DNA of 49,801 bases from Photobacterium sp. GB-56 (GTDB lineage Bacteria; Pseudomonadota; Gammaproteobacteria; Enterobacterales; Vibrionaceae): the NCBI RefSeq assembly GCF_003026105.1, contig NZ_PYNW01000020.1:1-49801 (forward strand), in the 5' to 3' direction. Made by a program: the position numbers and the translations under genes. Below the pieces are notes generated by a model. It did no database searches. It saw only the letters and a list, made by a program, of their open reading frames with translations, and was not told the DNA's origin. This document shows, one piece after another, positions 1 to 8,160 of this stretch. How positions within the stretch are numbered: position 1 is the first letter of the stretch; every line of letters begins with the position of its first letter.

Positions 1-21
1 TTAAGTCTTTAAAATAACTAC

Positions 22-98
<77 letters not shown>

Positions 99-107
99 TC
101 TTCAAGA

Positions 108-138
108 AAGCCTCGTCAGAAATGACGGGGCTTTTTTA
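108..138 (+). terminator. Rho-independent terminator after tRNA-Trp
   Basis: Stem AAGCCtCGTCA (108-118) pairs with TGACGgGGCTT (123-133) around a GAAA tetraloop, with one mismatch, followed by a run of T. It ends the transcript carrying tRNA-Trp. Confidence 0.9.
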
Positions 139-400
139 CGTCTGGATATTATTAGGTCCGCTATGTTCTTTTTAACTCTCGTTTATTGATTTCTTTTATC
201 GAATGTAAATTATCATTGTATTCATTCTTCAATGTATTCTGCTGTTGATATTGTATTGCTTGGTGTAAAAGCAAAAAAGGAGGGGTATGATTACGCTTAT
301 AAGCAAAGAGATTGACCCATCGCTAACAATAAAATCTCGAGCTTAGGTAAGATTAAGTGATAATCTAGTGCTGCTAACATTGATCAATCAAGGAGAGTTC

Positions 401-736
401 ATGCCTCATCTTCGTTTCCGTGCTGTAGAGTTTGATGCAGTGAAAACATTATCAACAGATCTTGTTGATGAACTTCAACCACTTATGTCATGTCCTCGCG
501 AAGATTTTACTCTAGAGCATATTCCGGCATCTTTTATCTTTGACGGAGAAGTATCTGATGCTTACCCGTTTGTAGAAGTTTTGTGGTTTGAGCGCGGACA
601 AGAAACGCAAGATAAAGTTGCAGCGGTAATAACCGCTTCTATACGTAAAGTACTGGATGATAAAGATCAGGATGTTGCCGTCATTTTTACTGCATTAACG
701 GCAACCGCTTATTATGATAATGGCGAACATTATTAA
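401..736 (+). CDS. DUF1904 family protein (tautomerase-like fold)
   Basis: A 111-residue cytoplasmic protein beginning MPHLRFRAVE, which I recognise as the DUF1904 family. The ATG at 401 is preferred over an in-frame GTG at 368 because AAGGAG lies at 390-395 with good spacing and the family begins at this Met-Pro. From memory the family has been placed with the tautomerase/MIF fold, in which the proline after the start methionine is the catalytic base; that proline is present as residue 2. There is no signal peptide or membrane segment. It stands alone between the tRNA terminator and a YafD-type gene, with a hairpin after its stop. Substrate and role are unknown, and enzymatic activity is an inference. 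Confidence 0.8.
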   Translation: MPHLRFRAVEFDAVKTLSTDLVDELQPLMSCPREDFTLEHIPASFIFDGEVSDAYPFVEVLWFERGQETQDKVAAVITASIRKVLDDKDQDVAVIFTALTATAYYDNGEHY

Positions 737-783
737 TATTCCTCTCTAAAACAGATATTCAAACGTTTAAGTATTCATTTTTA

Positions 784-814
784 TAAGTCAGCTTATATCC
801 AATAGGCTGACTTA
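784..814. terminator. Inverted repeat between DUF1904 gene and yafD-like gene
   Basis: A perfect 9-bp inverted repeat, TAAGTCAGC (784-792) and GCTGACTTA (806-814), with a 13-nt loop. The following T-run is poor (ctctgttt). It could be a weak terminator of the DUF1904 transcript or a stem in the leader of the next gene. Confidence 0.4.
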
Positions 815-832
815 CTCTGTTTAAGGGGTCGT

Positions 833-1684
833 ATGGCACGTTATACAAAAACGAAGCTTGTTGCTGGTGTCGGGGTGGTGGCAGGGGCGTTAGGCCTTGG
901 GGCTTTTAATGCTTCTTTTGATATATCAACCCAACCTGATGTTACTAATGAGGTCTTTGCTCCACACCTCTCGTATCGTTGTATGGAAAGTGTTATTGCG
1001 CCGCCATTGGATATTGATGGTGAATTAACGGTAGCGGTCTGGAACATCTATAAACAACAACGCAGTAATTGGCGTAAGGCTTTAGAGTCTTTTTCAGCAG
1101 GAACGGATTTAGTTTTACTGCAAGAAGCGAGCTTAAATACTGATTTAAAATCATACCTTGATGATAATAGCTGGATGGTACGGATGGCGAATGCTTTTCG
1201 TTTCCTAGATACGCCGGCAGGGGTGATGAATTTATCTCGAGTAGACTCTAAGCAGACGTGCGCTTATCTAGCCATGGAGCCTTGGTTACGATTACCAAAG
1301 TCAGCATTGTTATCAGAGTTTTCGCTTTCTAATGGGCAAACACTGGTTGTTGTGAACTTGCACGGTGTGAACTTTGCATTAGGGCTTGATGAGTACAAAG
1401 CACAGCTCAATAGTTTAAAAGATGTGTTGTCCAATCATGTTGGTCCAATCATTTTGGCTGGGGATTTTAATACTTGGCGTCAGGGGCGGATCAAGGTGCT
1501 AAAGTCGTTTGCACATTCATTAGGATTGAAAGAAGTATCATTTGCAGATGATCAACGTATTCGTATCTTAGGCAAGCCACTTGATCATTTGTATTATCGT
1601 GATTTAACGTTAGTTAAATCAGAAGCACCAAGAACTGATGCTTCTGATCATAATCCGCTACTTGCATCCTTTAGGTTGAAGTAA
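833..1684 (+). CDS. yafD: YafD-type endonuclease/exonuclease/phosphatase-fold protein (UPF0294)
   Basis: A 283-residue protein with a hydrophobic N-terminus (about residues 8-27), suggesting a membrane anchor or signal peptide, then an exonuclease-endonuclease-phosphatase domain. The metal and catalytic motifs of that superfamily are visible: N71 in the VWNIYK strand, E98 in LLQEAS, H177 in NLHGVN, D211 and N213 in GDFN, D251-H252, and the terminal SDHNPL at 271-276. The start at 833 has AAGGGG at 823-828. In E. coli yafD also neighbours mltD and gloB, so position supports the call. The physiological substrate of YafD is not established, so function stays general: a metal-dependent phosphodiesterase or nuclease fold, probably outside or at the inner membrane. 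Confidence 0.85.
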   Translation: MARYTKTKLVAGVGVVAGALGLGAFNASFDISTQPDVTNEVFAPHLSYRCMESVIAPPLDIDGELTVAVWNIYKQQRSNWRKALESFSAGTDLVLLQEASLNTDLKSYLDDNSWMVRMANAFRFLDTPAGVMNLSRVDSKQTCAYLAMEPWLRLPKSALLSEFSLSNGQTLVVVNLHGVNFALGLDEYKAQLNSLKDVLSNHVGPIILAGDFNTWRQGRIKVLKSFAHSLGLKEVSFADDQRIRILGKPLDHLYYRDLTLVKSEAPRTDASDHNPLLASFRLK

Positions 1685-1704
1685 CAAGACGAGCGACGAA
1701 GTTG

Positions 1705-2394
1705 CTAGGCCACAATAATCAGTAGTGGCCAAACGATAAGTGTTAATGCCCAAGGTAATACGGCAACAATAATTGCTTTAGGACGATCAAAGTCAGTCCA
1801 AGCGCCTACAGCTGCATAAGTGAGTGCAATATACCAAGGCGCTAACAATGGTATTGTGGTCGCAAACGGTGCCCATGGATTGTTTAACGGTAACTTTAAT
1901 AGCCCATTAATGCTGTTTAAATCAGCGGCATTGGGCAGAATATTTGCAGAATTAAAGATAACATTTATATAACTCGCAATATCACCAATAAATGCAGGTA
2001 ACATGATAAAGCAAGAGGCTGCTAACCATTTACCGTAACTGTGTTGATATTGACTTCCTTTAGTGGCCATTTTTAACCATAATGCCAGTAGAAAAATAAC
2101 CGCAGTTCTGCCTGAAAAATCGCTAAATACTTCTCCTGCTAGTAATACTTCTTTTGTTAACCACGCTTGTTTTACGGATTCATCCACACTACCCAGTTGG
2201 CTTTGTAAGGCTTGCTGTAACCAAGGTAGATCAACGTGATTAAAGTAACTCCCCCATAAGATAAATGAGCCGAAAATAATGATGATGTAGGGTAAGAACG
2301 CCCACTTTGGACGTTCATAAACCGCTGCAAAACAATCAATCGGCGAACGGAAAAGATCAACAAGAGCAATTAATGGATTTTTGGACGGTGTCAT
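1705..2394 (-). CDS. Yip1-family inner-membrane protein
   Basis: A 229-residue polytopic membrane protein with about five hydrophobic segments: near residues 34-50, 95-107, 123-146, 183-196 and 209-229. The N-terminal NPLIALVDLFRSP region followed by a first membrane helix is the pattern of bacterial Yip1-domain proteins. It overlaps the 3' end of mltD by 4 nt, so it is translationally coupled to and co-transcribed with this lytic transglycosylase, which suggests an envelope role. Function in bacteria is unknown. I see no catalytic motif. Confidence 0.75.
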   Translation of the reverse strand: MTPSKNPLIALVDLFRSPIDCFAAVYERPKWAFLPYIIIIFGSFILWGSYFNHVDLPWLQQALQSQLGSVDESVKQAWLTKEVLLAGEVFSDFSGRTAVIFLLALWLKMATKGSQYQHSYGKWLAASCFIMLPAFIGDIASYINVIFNSANILPNAADLNSINGLLKLPLNNPWAPFATTIPLLAPWYIALTYAAVGAWTDFDRPKAIIVAVLPWALTLIVWPLLIIVA

Positions 2395-3947
2395 GCTTTA
2401 ACCTTGCTTGTATCTATAACCAGTTTAAGTGTTTGGCCCTGTTTTAGATACTTTTTACTATTGAGATTATTCCATTTTACTATTTGTTTTACTGTCACTT
2501 TGTGACGTTGTGCAATAACACTTAAACTATCGCCATTTTTTACTTTATAGCTAATTGTTTTGACTTTATTGGTTGATTTTCCAGTACTTGTCGATACTTT
2601 ATTATCAGAAACTTTTATTTTTTGACCTAAATGTAACGTTGATTTCGTGGAGAGTTTATTCGCTTTCGCTAGTGCGTTAACAGAGGTGTTGTATTGACGT
2701 GCAATTGTCCACAAGCTATCACCTTTACGAACGGTATGGTGTGTGTGAGCAACCGCATTGCTGTGCTGAGTACGAACTAAGGCATAACTTGATGTTGGCA
2801 GTTTAAGTTGCTGGCCAATACGTATATTGCTCGTTTTGAGGTGGTTTGTTTGTTTAATCGCACTGATTGTTGTGTTATGACGAGCGGCTATTACACCTAA
2901 GCTATCGCCAGACTTAACTGTGTAAGTCGTAGTTCTTAAGGCTTTATTCCTATTATTAGCTAATGCGCGATTAAATTTATTGACGCTGTTTATTGGCAAT
3001 AATAAATCGTTTAACCCATTAGGTGCCGTAACGCCTCGACGATAAGCCGGATTTAGCGCTTTTATTTCAGCTGTGCTGATACCTGCAAACTTTGCTGCAA
3101 TATTAAGATCGATTTGTGTATTGGGCTTAACTATTGCAACCGCAGGTTTGTTACTAATTGCGGGTAATGTGATGCCGTATTTTTTCTGATTTTTGATAAT
3201 ATCAGCAACAGCATAAAGTTTAGGCACATAACTACTGGTTTCATCCGGTAGATCTAAATCCCAATAATCGGTTGATTTACCAAGCGCTTTATTTTTCTTA
3301 ATGGCATTAAATACTCGGCCTTCACCGGTATTGTATGCAGCAAGTGCGTACTGCCAATTACCATCAAACTTTTTATTAAGATAAGTCAGTAGATTTAATG
3401 CAGCATTTGTTGATTTCACAATATCGCGACGACCGTCGTACCAACTATTTTGCTTTAAGCCAAAGCGACGACCTGTATCGGGGATAATTTGCCATAAACC
3501 TGCCGCTGCCATATTAGAGTAGGCGTTTTGATCAAATGAGCTTTCTACAATAGGCAGTAAGGCAATTTCTAATGGCATACCGCGTTTCTCAACTTGTTCT
3601 GTAATGTAGTACAAGAAAGGTTGAGCACGCTCTGCAATGATTTCTAAATTGCGAGGGTGTTCTAAGTACCAGTTACGGTAATAACGGATACGTTTATTAT
3701 TTGGGATGTGGGTATCGATTTGCATGCCAATGCGATCCCAGACATTTTTTTGTTGTTGGGGTGTGATTTTTTTTACTTCTGAAGTTACCTTGTCTGGTTG
3801 GGATTCAAACAAGGGGGGAATGACTTCATTTGTCGGTTTTACAACGACGGTATTTACATCGTTAGTCTCGGCTTTTTTGGTGATAGGCTGTGATGTTTCA
3901 CAGCCAACTAATAAAAGCACGCTTGCTAAAAGAATCCGTGATTTCAT
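2391..3947 (-). CDS. mltD: Membrane-bound lytic murein transglycosylase D
   Basis: A 518-residue lipoprotein that cleaves the MurNAc-GlcNAc bond of peptidoglycan, releasing 1,6-anhydro muropeptides. The signal peptide ends in a lipobox (LLLVGC), with lipidation expected at C16. The SLT domain covers about residues 110-260: catalytic Glu is E135 in PIVESSFDQ, followed by GLWQI (150-154) and AAYNTGEGRV (203-212). Three C-terminal LysM peptidoglycan-binding repeats lie at about 341-384, 403-446 and 465-510, each starting with a YTVK/HTVR/YKVK-x-GDSL motif. It sits between gloB and the Yip1 gene as in the E. coli mltD-gloB arrangement. The 70-nt gap to gloB holds no obvious terminator. Confidence 0.96.
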   Translation of the reverse strand: MKSRILLASVLLLVGCETSQPITKKAETNDVNTVVVKPTNEVIPPLFESQPDKVTSEVKKITPQQQKNVWDRIGMQIDTHIPNNKRIRYYRNWYLEHPRNLEIIAERAQPFLYYITEQVEKRGMPLEIALLPIVESSFDQNAYSNMAAAGLWQIIPDTGRRFGLKQNSWYDGRRDIVKSTNAALNLLTYLNKKFDGNWQYALAAYNTGEGRVFNAIKKNKALGKSTDYWDLDLPDETSSYVPKLYAVADIIKNQKKYGITLPAISNKPAVAIVKPNTQIDLNIAAKFAGISTAEIKALNPAYRRGVTAPNGLNDLLLPINSVNKFNRALANNRNKALRTTTYTVKSGDSLGVIAARHNTTISAIKQTNHLKTSNIRIGQQLKLPTSSYALVRTQHSNAVAHTHHTVRKGDSLWTIARQYNTSVNALAKANKLSTKSTLHLGQKIKVSDNKVSTSTGKSTNKVKTISYKVKNGDSLSVIAQRHKVTVKQIVKWNNLNSKKYLKQGQTLKLVIDTSKVKA

Positions 3948-4018
3948 AACTGTCGTCTATTGCTAAAGTGGCTGGAGATAATACGTGTCCAACCACCTTA
4001 GTGACAAGGTCTAGTATG

Positions 4019-4777
4019 TTAAAACTTATCTTTCCAACGTCGAAGTGCTGCGAAAGTCTCAAGATCGGAGTTATCATATGCTTTATCAGCAACAGAACGC
4101 TTGATGCTAGGTTGATCGCAACGTAAAAAAGGATTGATGCGTTTTTCTTGACTTAGTGTTGATGGAAGCGTTGATTTTCCGTTGGCACGAAGTCGAATCA
4201 CTTTATCGCGGTATTGCTGTAGGTGGGGATTATCTTGCTCAGCGACAAGAGCAAAAGCGAGATTACTTGCGGTGTATTCGTGAGCACAAAAAACTTCTGT
4301 TTCATCAGGAAGGCTAGCAATTTTTTGTAGTGAATCGAACATTTGTGCTGGCGTGCCTTCAAATAAGCGTCCACAACCCGCCGAGAAAAGGGTATCACCA
4401 CAAAAGAGTTTTTCATCCCCGACATAAGCGACATGACCTAAGGTATGACCTGGAACACTAAGCACCATAAAACGTTCACCAAAAATATCCACTTGGTCGC
4501 CATCTTCTACTGGCTGCGTTAGCCCAGGGATTGGCTCATTAACCGGTCCAACGACTTTCGTTGATGGAAAGCGGCGTTTTAGTTCACTGATCCCCCCGAT
4601 ATGATCATGATGATGGTGAGTGATTAAAATCGCATCAAGGGTAAAACCGAATTTATCGATGGTTTCTAAAACCGGAGTTGCATCACCGGGATCGACAACG
4701 ACACAGTGATTATCTTTGTTGTGAATGAGCCAGATGTAATTGTCATTAAATGCGGGTATGCTTTTAACTGTTAGCAT
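4019..4777 (-). CDS. gloB: Hydroxyacylglutathione hydrolase (glyoxalase II)
   Basis: A 252-residue metallo-beta-lactamase-fold enzyme that hydrolyses S-D-lactoylglutathione to D-lactate and glutathione, the second step of methylglyoxal detoxification. The binuclear metal site is complete: THHHHDH at 53-59 (H54, H56, D58, H59), H111 in PGHT, D128 in CGDT and H166 in CAHEYT. Length and C-terminal region (NPFLRC) match the bacterial GloB family. It is divergent from the yafS-type gene, 43 nt apart, and upstream of mltD on the same strand, matching E. coli order. Confidence 0.97.
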   Translation of the reverse strand: MLTVKSIPAFNDNYIWLIHNKDNHCVVVDPGDATPVLETIDKFGFTLDAILITHHHHDHIGGISELKRRFPSTKVVGPVNEPIPGLTQPVEDGDQVDIFGERFMVLSVPGHTLGHVAYVGDEKLFCGDTLFSAGCGRLFEGTPAQMFDSLQKIASLPDETEVFCAHEYTASNLAFALVAEQDNPHLQQYRDKVIRLRANGKSTLPSTLSQEKRINPFLRCDQPSIKRSVADKAYDNSDLETFAALRRWKDKF

Positions 4778-4820
4778 GAATTTCTTCTCCAGCCTTATTC
4801 AAGTGTTGAGCAGTACTATT

Positions 4821-5591
4821 ATGAAGCCAGCGCGTACAGTAACACATATTGAAGTGCCTTATTCTTGGTCTAATGTGACCAATGGTGAATGGGCGGCACA
4901 ATTATTACAAGCTCGAATCGATGAGTGGTGTCCGAAGCTGTTTGGTTACCATATGTTAAAGCTTGGTGGCTTAAGTGCAGAGCTGACCAGTCACCATTGT
5001 AATATCCAACATCAAATTAGTGTAGATAAATTCAGTAGTTATCGTAACGTCGAGGCTGAATCTTTTGAATTGCCCTTTATTGAAAAGTCATTTGATGCGT
5101 GTTTGCTGATTCATCAGCTCGATTATTCAACGGATCCTCATCGATTATTGCGTGAAATTGATAGAGTTACTGTTGATGATGGTTACCTGTTACTTAGTGG
5201 TAATAATCCATTAAGTGTTAATGGGTTTTGTGGATTATTGCCGTGGAATAGAAAAAAAGCGCCATGGAATGGACGAATGTATTTATCCTCTCGAGTGATT
5301 GATTGGCTTAGGTTGTTAAACTATGAGGTGATATATCACGAAACATTTGCGGTATTACCTTCTACGCGTCATTTAACGTGTTCAGCATGGCTGGAAAATA
5401 TCTTATCAGAACCCTTATCTGCAGTCGGAAGTTTGTACTTTATCGTGGCTAGAAAGCGTACTTTTCCATTAAAACCGATAGAACCAAAATGGAAAGTGAG
5501 ACGTCAATTGGCTCCGTTACAAGTAAATTGTCGTACCGAAGCCTGTAATAAAATGGAGAAGAGAGATGAGGCGTATAAAAAGTCAAACTAA
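4821..5591 (+). CDS. yafS: YafS-type SAM-dependent methyltransferase-like protein
   Basis: A 256-residue cytoplasmic protein starting [11 protein letters not shown], matching the N-terminus remembered for E. coli YafS. In-frame ATGs at 4740 and 4776 exist, but they lie within or directly at the divergent gloB start, and the family begins at MKPAR. No strong Shine-Dalgarno is visible, so the start is moderately sure. It looks like a class I methyltransferase of the Methyltransf_11 type: an acidic strand ([19 protein letters not shown], about residues 93-111) and a [11 protein letters not shown] strand. The usual glycine-rich SAM loop is poorly kept (KLGGLSAEL), so it may be degenerate or bind SAM atypically. 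Its substrate is unknown. The 3' end overlaps convergent rnhA by 4 nt. Confidence 0.8.
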   Translation: MKPARTVTHIEVPYSWSNVTNGEWAAQLLQARIDEWCPKLFGYHMLKLGGLSAELTSHHCNIQHQISVDKFSSYRNVEAESFELPFIEKSFDACLLIHQLDYSTDPHRLLREIDRVTVDDGYLLLSGNNPLSVNGFCGLLPWNRKKAPWNGRMYLSSRVIDWLRLLNYEVIYHETFAVLPSTRHLTCSAWLENILSEPLSAVGSLYFIVARKRTFPLKPIEPKWKVRRQLAPLQVNCRTEACNKMEKRDEAYKKSN

Positions 5592-6052
5592 TTGGCTTGG
5601 TAACCTTCGTCAGTAAAGGTGGGTTTTTCTGCCGCGGCTCTAGCTAATACATCGCAACGTTCATTTTCTGGATGACCCGCGTGACCTTTTACCCAATGCC
5701 ATTGCACTTGATGACGTTGGGTTTCTGTGTCTAAACGTTGCCATAAATCTGCATTTTTTACCGGCTTTTTATCGGCTGTTTTCCAGCCCCGTTTTTTCCA
5801 ATTATGGATCCACTGGGTAATTCCTTGACGCACATACTGGCTATCAGTGGTAAGATCAACTAAACATGATTCCTTAAGGCTTGCTAACCCTTCAATGGCT
5901 GCAAGTAGCTCCATTCGATTGTTAGTTGTCATGAAAAAGCCGTCACTTAATTCTTTTTCATGTTGCTTGTACCTAAGTACTGCGCCATAGCCACCGGGAC
6001 CTGGATTACCTAAACAAGAACCGTCTGTGTAAATTTCTACCTGCTTCATCAT
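5588..6052 (-). CDS. rnhA: Ribonuclease HI
   Basis: A 154-residue enzyme that cuts the RNA strand of RNA-DNA hybrids, removing R-loops and primers. Catalytic D10, E48, D70 and D134 fall at the same numbers as in E. coli RNase HI when the start is the ATG at 6052 ([13 protein letters not shown]). A longer open frame runs to 6187, but it crosses the dnaQ start and lacks family similarity, so it is rejected. The basic handle (HNWKKRGWK, 83-91) is conserved. Divergent from dnaQ with only 51 nt between starts, as in E. coli, where the two promoters overlap. Confidence 0.98.
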   Translation of the reverse strand: MMKQVEIYTDGSCLGNPGPGGYGAVLRYKQHEKELSDGFFMTTNNRMELLAAIEGLASLKESCLVDLTTDSQYVRQGITQWIHNWKKRGWKTADKKPVKNADLWQRLDTETQRHQVQWHWVKGHAGHPENERCDVLARAAAEKPTFTDEGYQAN

Positions 6053-6103
6053 ATTTGGTAGTATTGCCCTAGATAAAAACTTAAGTCTGACACATAAGCC
6101 ACT

Positions 6104-6829
6104 ATGAAAGCCACTAACCAACGCATTATTGTATTTGATACAGAAACCACCGGTATGAATATGACGGGCCCGCATTATGAAGGGCATCGGATTGTTGAAA
6201 TTGGTGCGGTTGAAATTATTAATCGTAAATTAACCGGTAAAACATTCCATGTTTATATCAAGCCCGATCGTCCAATCGATCCTGAAGCGATTGATGTTCA
6301 CGGTATTACGGATGAGTTCTTAATCGGTAAGCCGAGCTATGCTGACATCCATCAAGAGTTTATCGACTTTATTGATGGTGCAGAGCTGGTGGCTCATAAC
6401 GCATCGTTCGATATTGGCTTCATGGATTATGAATTCCAGTTAATGGGATCTGATCTTAAGAAAACGGAAGATATCTGCAAAGTAACGGATACCTTGGAAA
6501 TGGCAAAACGCCTCTTTCCTGGTAAACGTAATAACCTTGATATTCTTTGTTCACGTTATGGCATAGATAACTCGCATCGAACGCTCCACGGGGCTTTGCT
6601 CGATGCCGAGATCCTTGCTGATGTTTACTTAATGATGACGGGTGGTCAAACATCATTGAAATTAAGTGGCGATAACGAAGGGGATAGTGAGAAAGAATTT
6701 GCGATAAAGCGTTTAGTCGGAGAGAGAAAAGGGCTAAAGGTTATCTGTGCTTCTGCCGATGAATTAGTTTCACACGAAGAAAGACTCGATTTGATCGGAA
6801 AAAAAGCTGACGTTCTTTGGCGTCTGTAG
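6104..6829 (+). CDS. dnaQ: DNA polymerase III epsilon subunit (3'-5' proofreading exonuclease)
   Basis: A 241-residue DEDDh exonuclease that proofreads the replicative polymerase. All active-site residues are present at E. coli numbering: D12 and E14 (FDTETTG), D103 (HNASFDIGF), H162 and D167 (HGALLDAE). After about residue 180 comes a flexible linker and a C-terminal segment that in E. coli binds the alpha subunit; it is similar in length but divergent here. Read divergently from rnhA. The next gene starts only 7 nt after the stop, so dnaQ is co-transcribed with the TIGR03503 gene. In E. coli a tRNA-Asp follows dnaQ; none is seen here. Confidence 0.98.
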   Translation: MKATNQRIIVFDTETTGMNMTGPHYEGHRIVEIGAVEIINRKLTGKTFHVYIKPDRPIDPEAIDVHGITDEFLIGKPSYADIHQEFIDFIDGAELVAHNASFDIGFMDYEFQLMGSDLKKTEDICKVTDTLEMAKRLFPGKRNNLDILCSRYGIDNSHRTLHGALLDAEILADVYLMMTGGQTSLKLSGDNEGDSEKEFAIKRLVGERKGLKVICASADELVSHEERLDLIGKKADVLWRL

Positions 6830-6836
6830 GAGAGTT

Positions 6837-8075
6837 ATGCTGAAGCGGTTATTAATATGTATGGCTGTCTGGCCATTATTTGCTTGGGCGCAAGATAATG
6901 ATCGGATGACGTGGCTTGATAACCGTTTCCGTGTGGATCCAACGATAAAACAAGTGTCTTTCATGGTTAAACGAGAGCAACCAAGTCGCCCTGTGGTGTT
7001 GGTTGCGCCGGATGGCACGAAATATTACTCCAGTCGTCATCCTAAGCATGTCTCTTGGTATTCTGAAAATGATCTCGACATTATTTCGATTGATGAGCCA
7101 ATGGCTGGACCTTGGCAAGCAATTGGACGTGTGTCGCAAGATAACCGTATTACCTTGCTGTCTAATCTTCACCTAACAGCAGATACGTTGCCGCAGAATT
7201 TATACCAATCTGAAGTGTTAAAGTTCTCAGCAAAACTGTTGCAGAATGACCAACCTTTAACCGTCCGTGACTTTTTAGATCGGGTTAAATTGCGTGTGTC
7301 ATTTTACCCCTATATATCGAAAGAGCAGCAACTCGTTCATGATGTACAGCCTGAGCCAATAGTGGTGGGTAATTTTGAAGATAATGGTCAAGATCGTGAT
7401 GAAGTGGCAGGGGATGGTATCTTTACTGTTTCTCTTCCTGTAACGGTTGCACCGGGTAAATACCGGGTTGTGATTAAATCAATGAATGGTGTTTTTACGC
7501 GAGCCATAGAGCAAGAAGTATTAGTTTACCCTAAACCGTTTTCTGCCACTCTCATTAAAAGTCATAAGCCGCAAGAACCTCACCAGTTAGTCGTATTACC
7601 ACAAGATGATGCGTTGGTCGCAGGATCGTTAGCTGCTTATATTCGCTACGGTACACCAAAGACCAAGCAGCAAATTATTCAGCAACGAACATTACCAAAT
7701 GAAACTAAGCTGTCGATGGGATTACCTTTTGATGGTGAGGCGGGGAAATATTCGTGGGAAGGTTGGATCTATGGTACTGATCGTTTGTATCAACGCGAGC
7801 TGATATTTCCGTTAGTTGAGAGCCATTTTGCGGTGATTAATAATATTCGTTCAGAAACTCATGTTGAGATCACGCCTATCGATAAAGCGGAACTTGAACG
7901 ACAACAGATATTGAAAGAAATTGAATTGCAAAAAACCTCACGTGAAAAAACACTTAGCGTGATGGTAATGGGGAATATAGCGGTAATCGTATTGGTCATT
8001 AGTGGAATATGGGGCTGGCGAGTATTTAAAAAGCGTCGAAAAGAGAAAAAAGAAGCCCTTGTTTTACCCTTATAA
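6837..8075 (+). CDS. TIGR03503 family membrane-anchored periplasmic protein
   Basis: A 412-residue protein with an N-terminal signal peptide (about residues 1-18, ending FAWA before QD), a long extracytoplasmic part, and a single C-terminal transmembrane helix (about 374-396) followed by a very basic tail rich in KKRRKEKKE. I recognise it as the TIGR03503 family known from Vibrionaceae and Shewanella-type genomes; function is unknown. The middle includes a segment with DNGQDRDEVAGDGIFTVSLP, a pattern seen in choice-of-anchor or beta-sandwich domains, and a region predicted charged and helical (about 345-372) before the membrane helix. Coupled to dnaQ by a 7-nt gap; AGGAG at 6828-6832 lies within the dnaQ stop. 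Confidence 0.8.
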   Translation: MLKRLLICMAVWPLFAWAQDNDRMTWLDNRFRVDPTIKQVSFMVKREQPSRPVVLVAPDGTKYYSSRHPKHVSWYSENDLDIISIDEPMAGPWQAIGRVSQDNRITLLSNLHLTADTLPQNLYQSEVLKFSAKLLQNDQPLTVRDFLDRVKLRVSFYPYISKEQQLVHDVQPEPIVVGNFEDNGQDRDEVAGDGIFTVSLPVTVAPGKYRVVIKSMNGVFTRAIEQEVLVYPKPFSATLIKSHKPQEPHQLVVLPQDDALVAGSLAAYIRYGTPKTKQQIIQQRTLPNETKLSMGLPFDGEAGKYSWEGWIYGTDRLYQRELIFPLVESHFAVINNIRSETHVEITPIDKAELERQQILKEIELQKTSREKTLSVMVMGNIAVIVLVISGIWGWRVFKKRRKEKKEALVLPL

Positions 8076-8096
8076 ACAATGGTCAGAGAACAAAGA

Positions 8097-8121
8097 AAAG
8101 GGAAGCGCTAGCTTCCCTTTT
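8097..8121. terminator. Bidirectional terminator between TIGR03503 gene and fadE
   Basis: AAAGGGAAGC and GCTTCCCTTT flank a GCTA loop as a perfect hairpin with A-tract and T-tract on both sides, placed between convergent genes, so it can serve both strands. Confidence 0.88.
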
Positions 8122-8160
8122 GTATTTTTAACTGACTTCAAACAACGAAATATGTCGTGC

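Noticed and set aside
5588..6187. Longer rnhA frame starting at 6187
   Set aside because: The extra 45 codons cross the dnaQ start and do not match RNase HI; the family begins at 6052.
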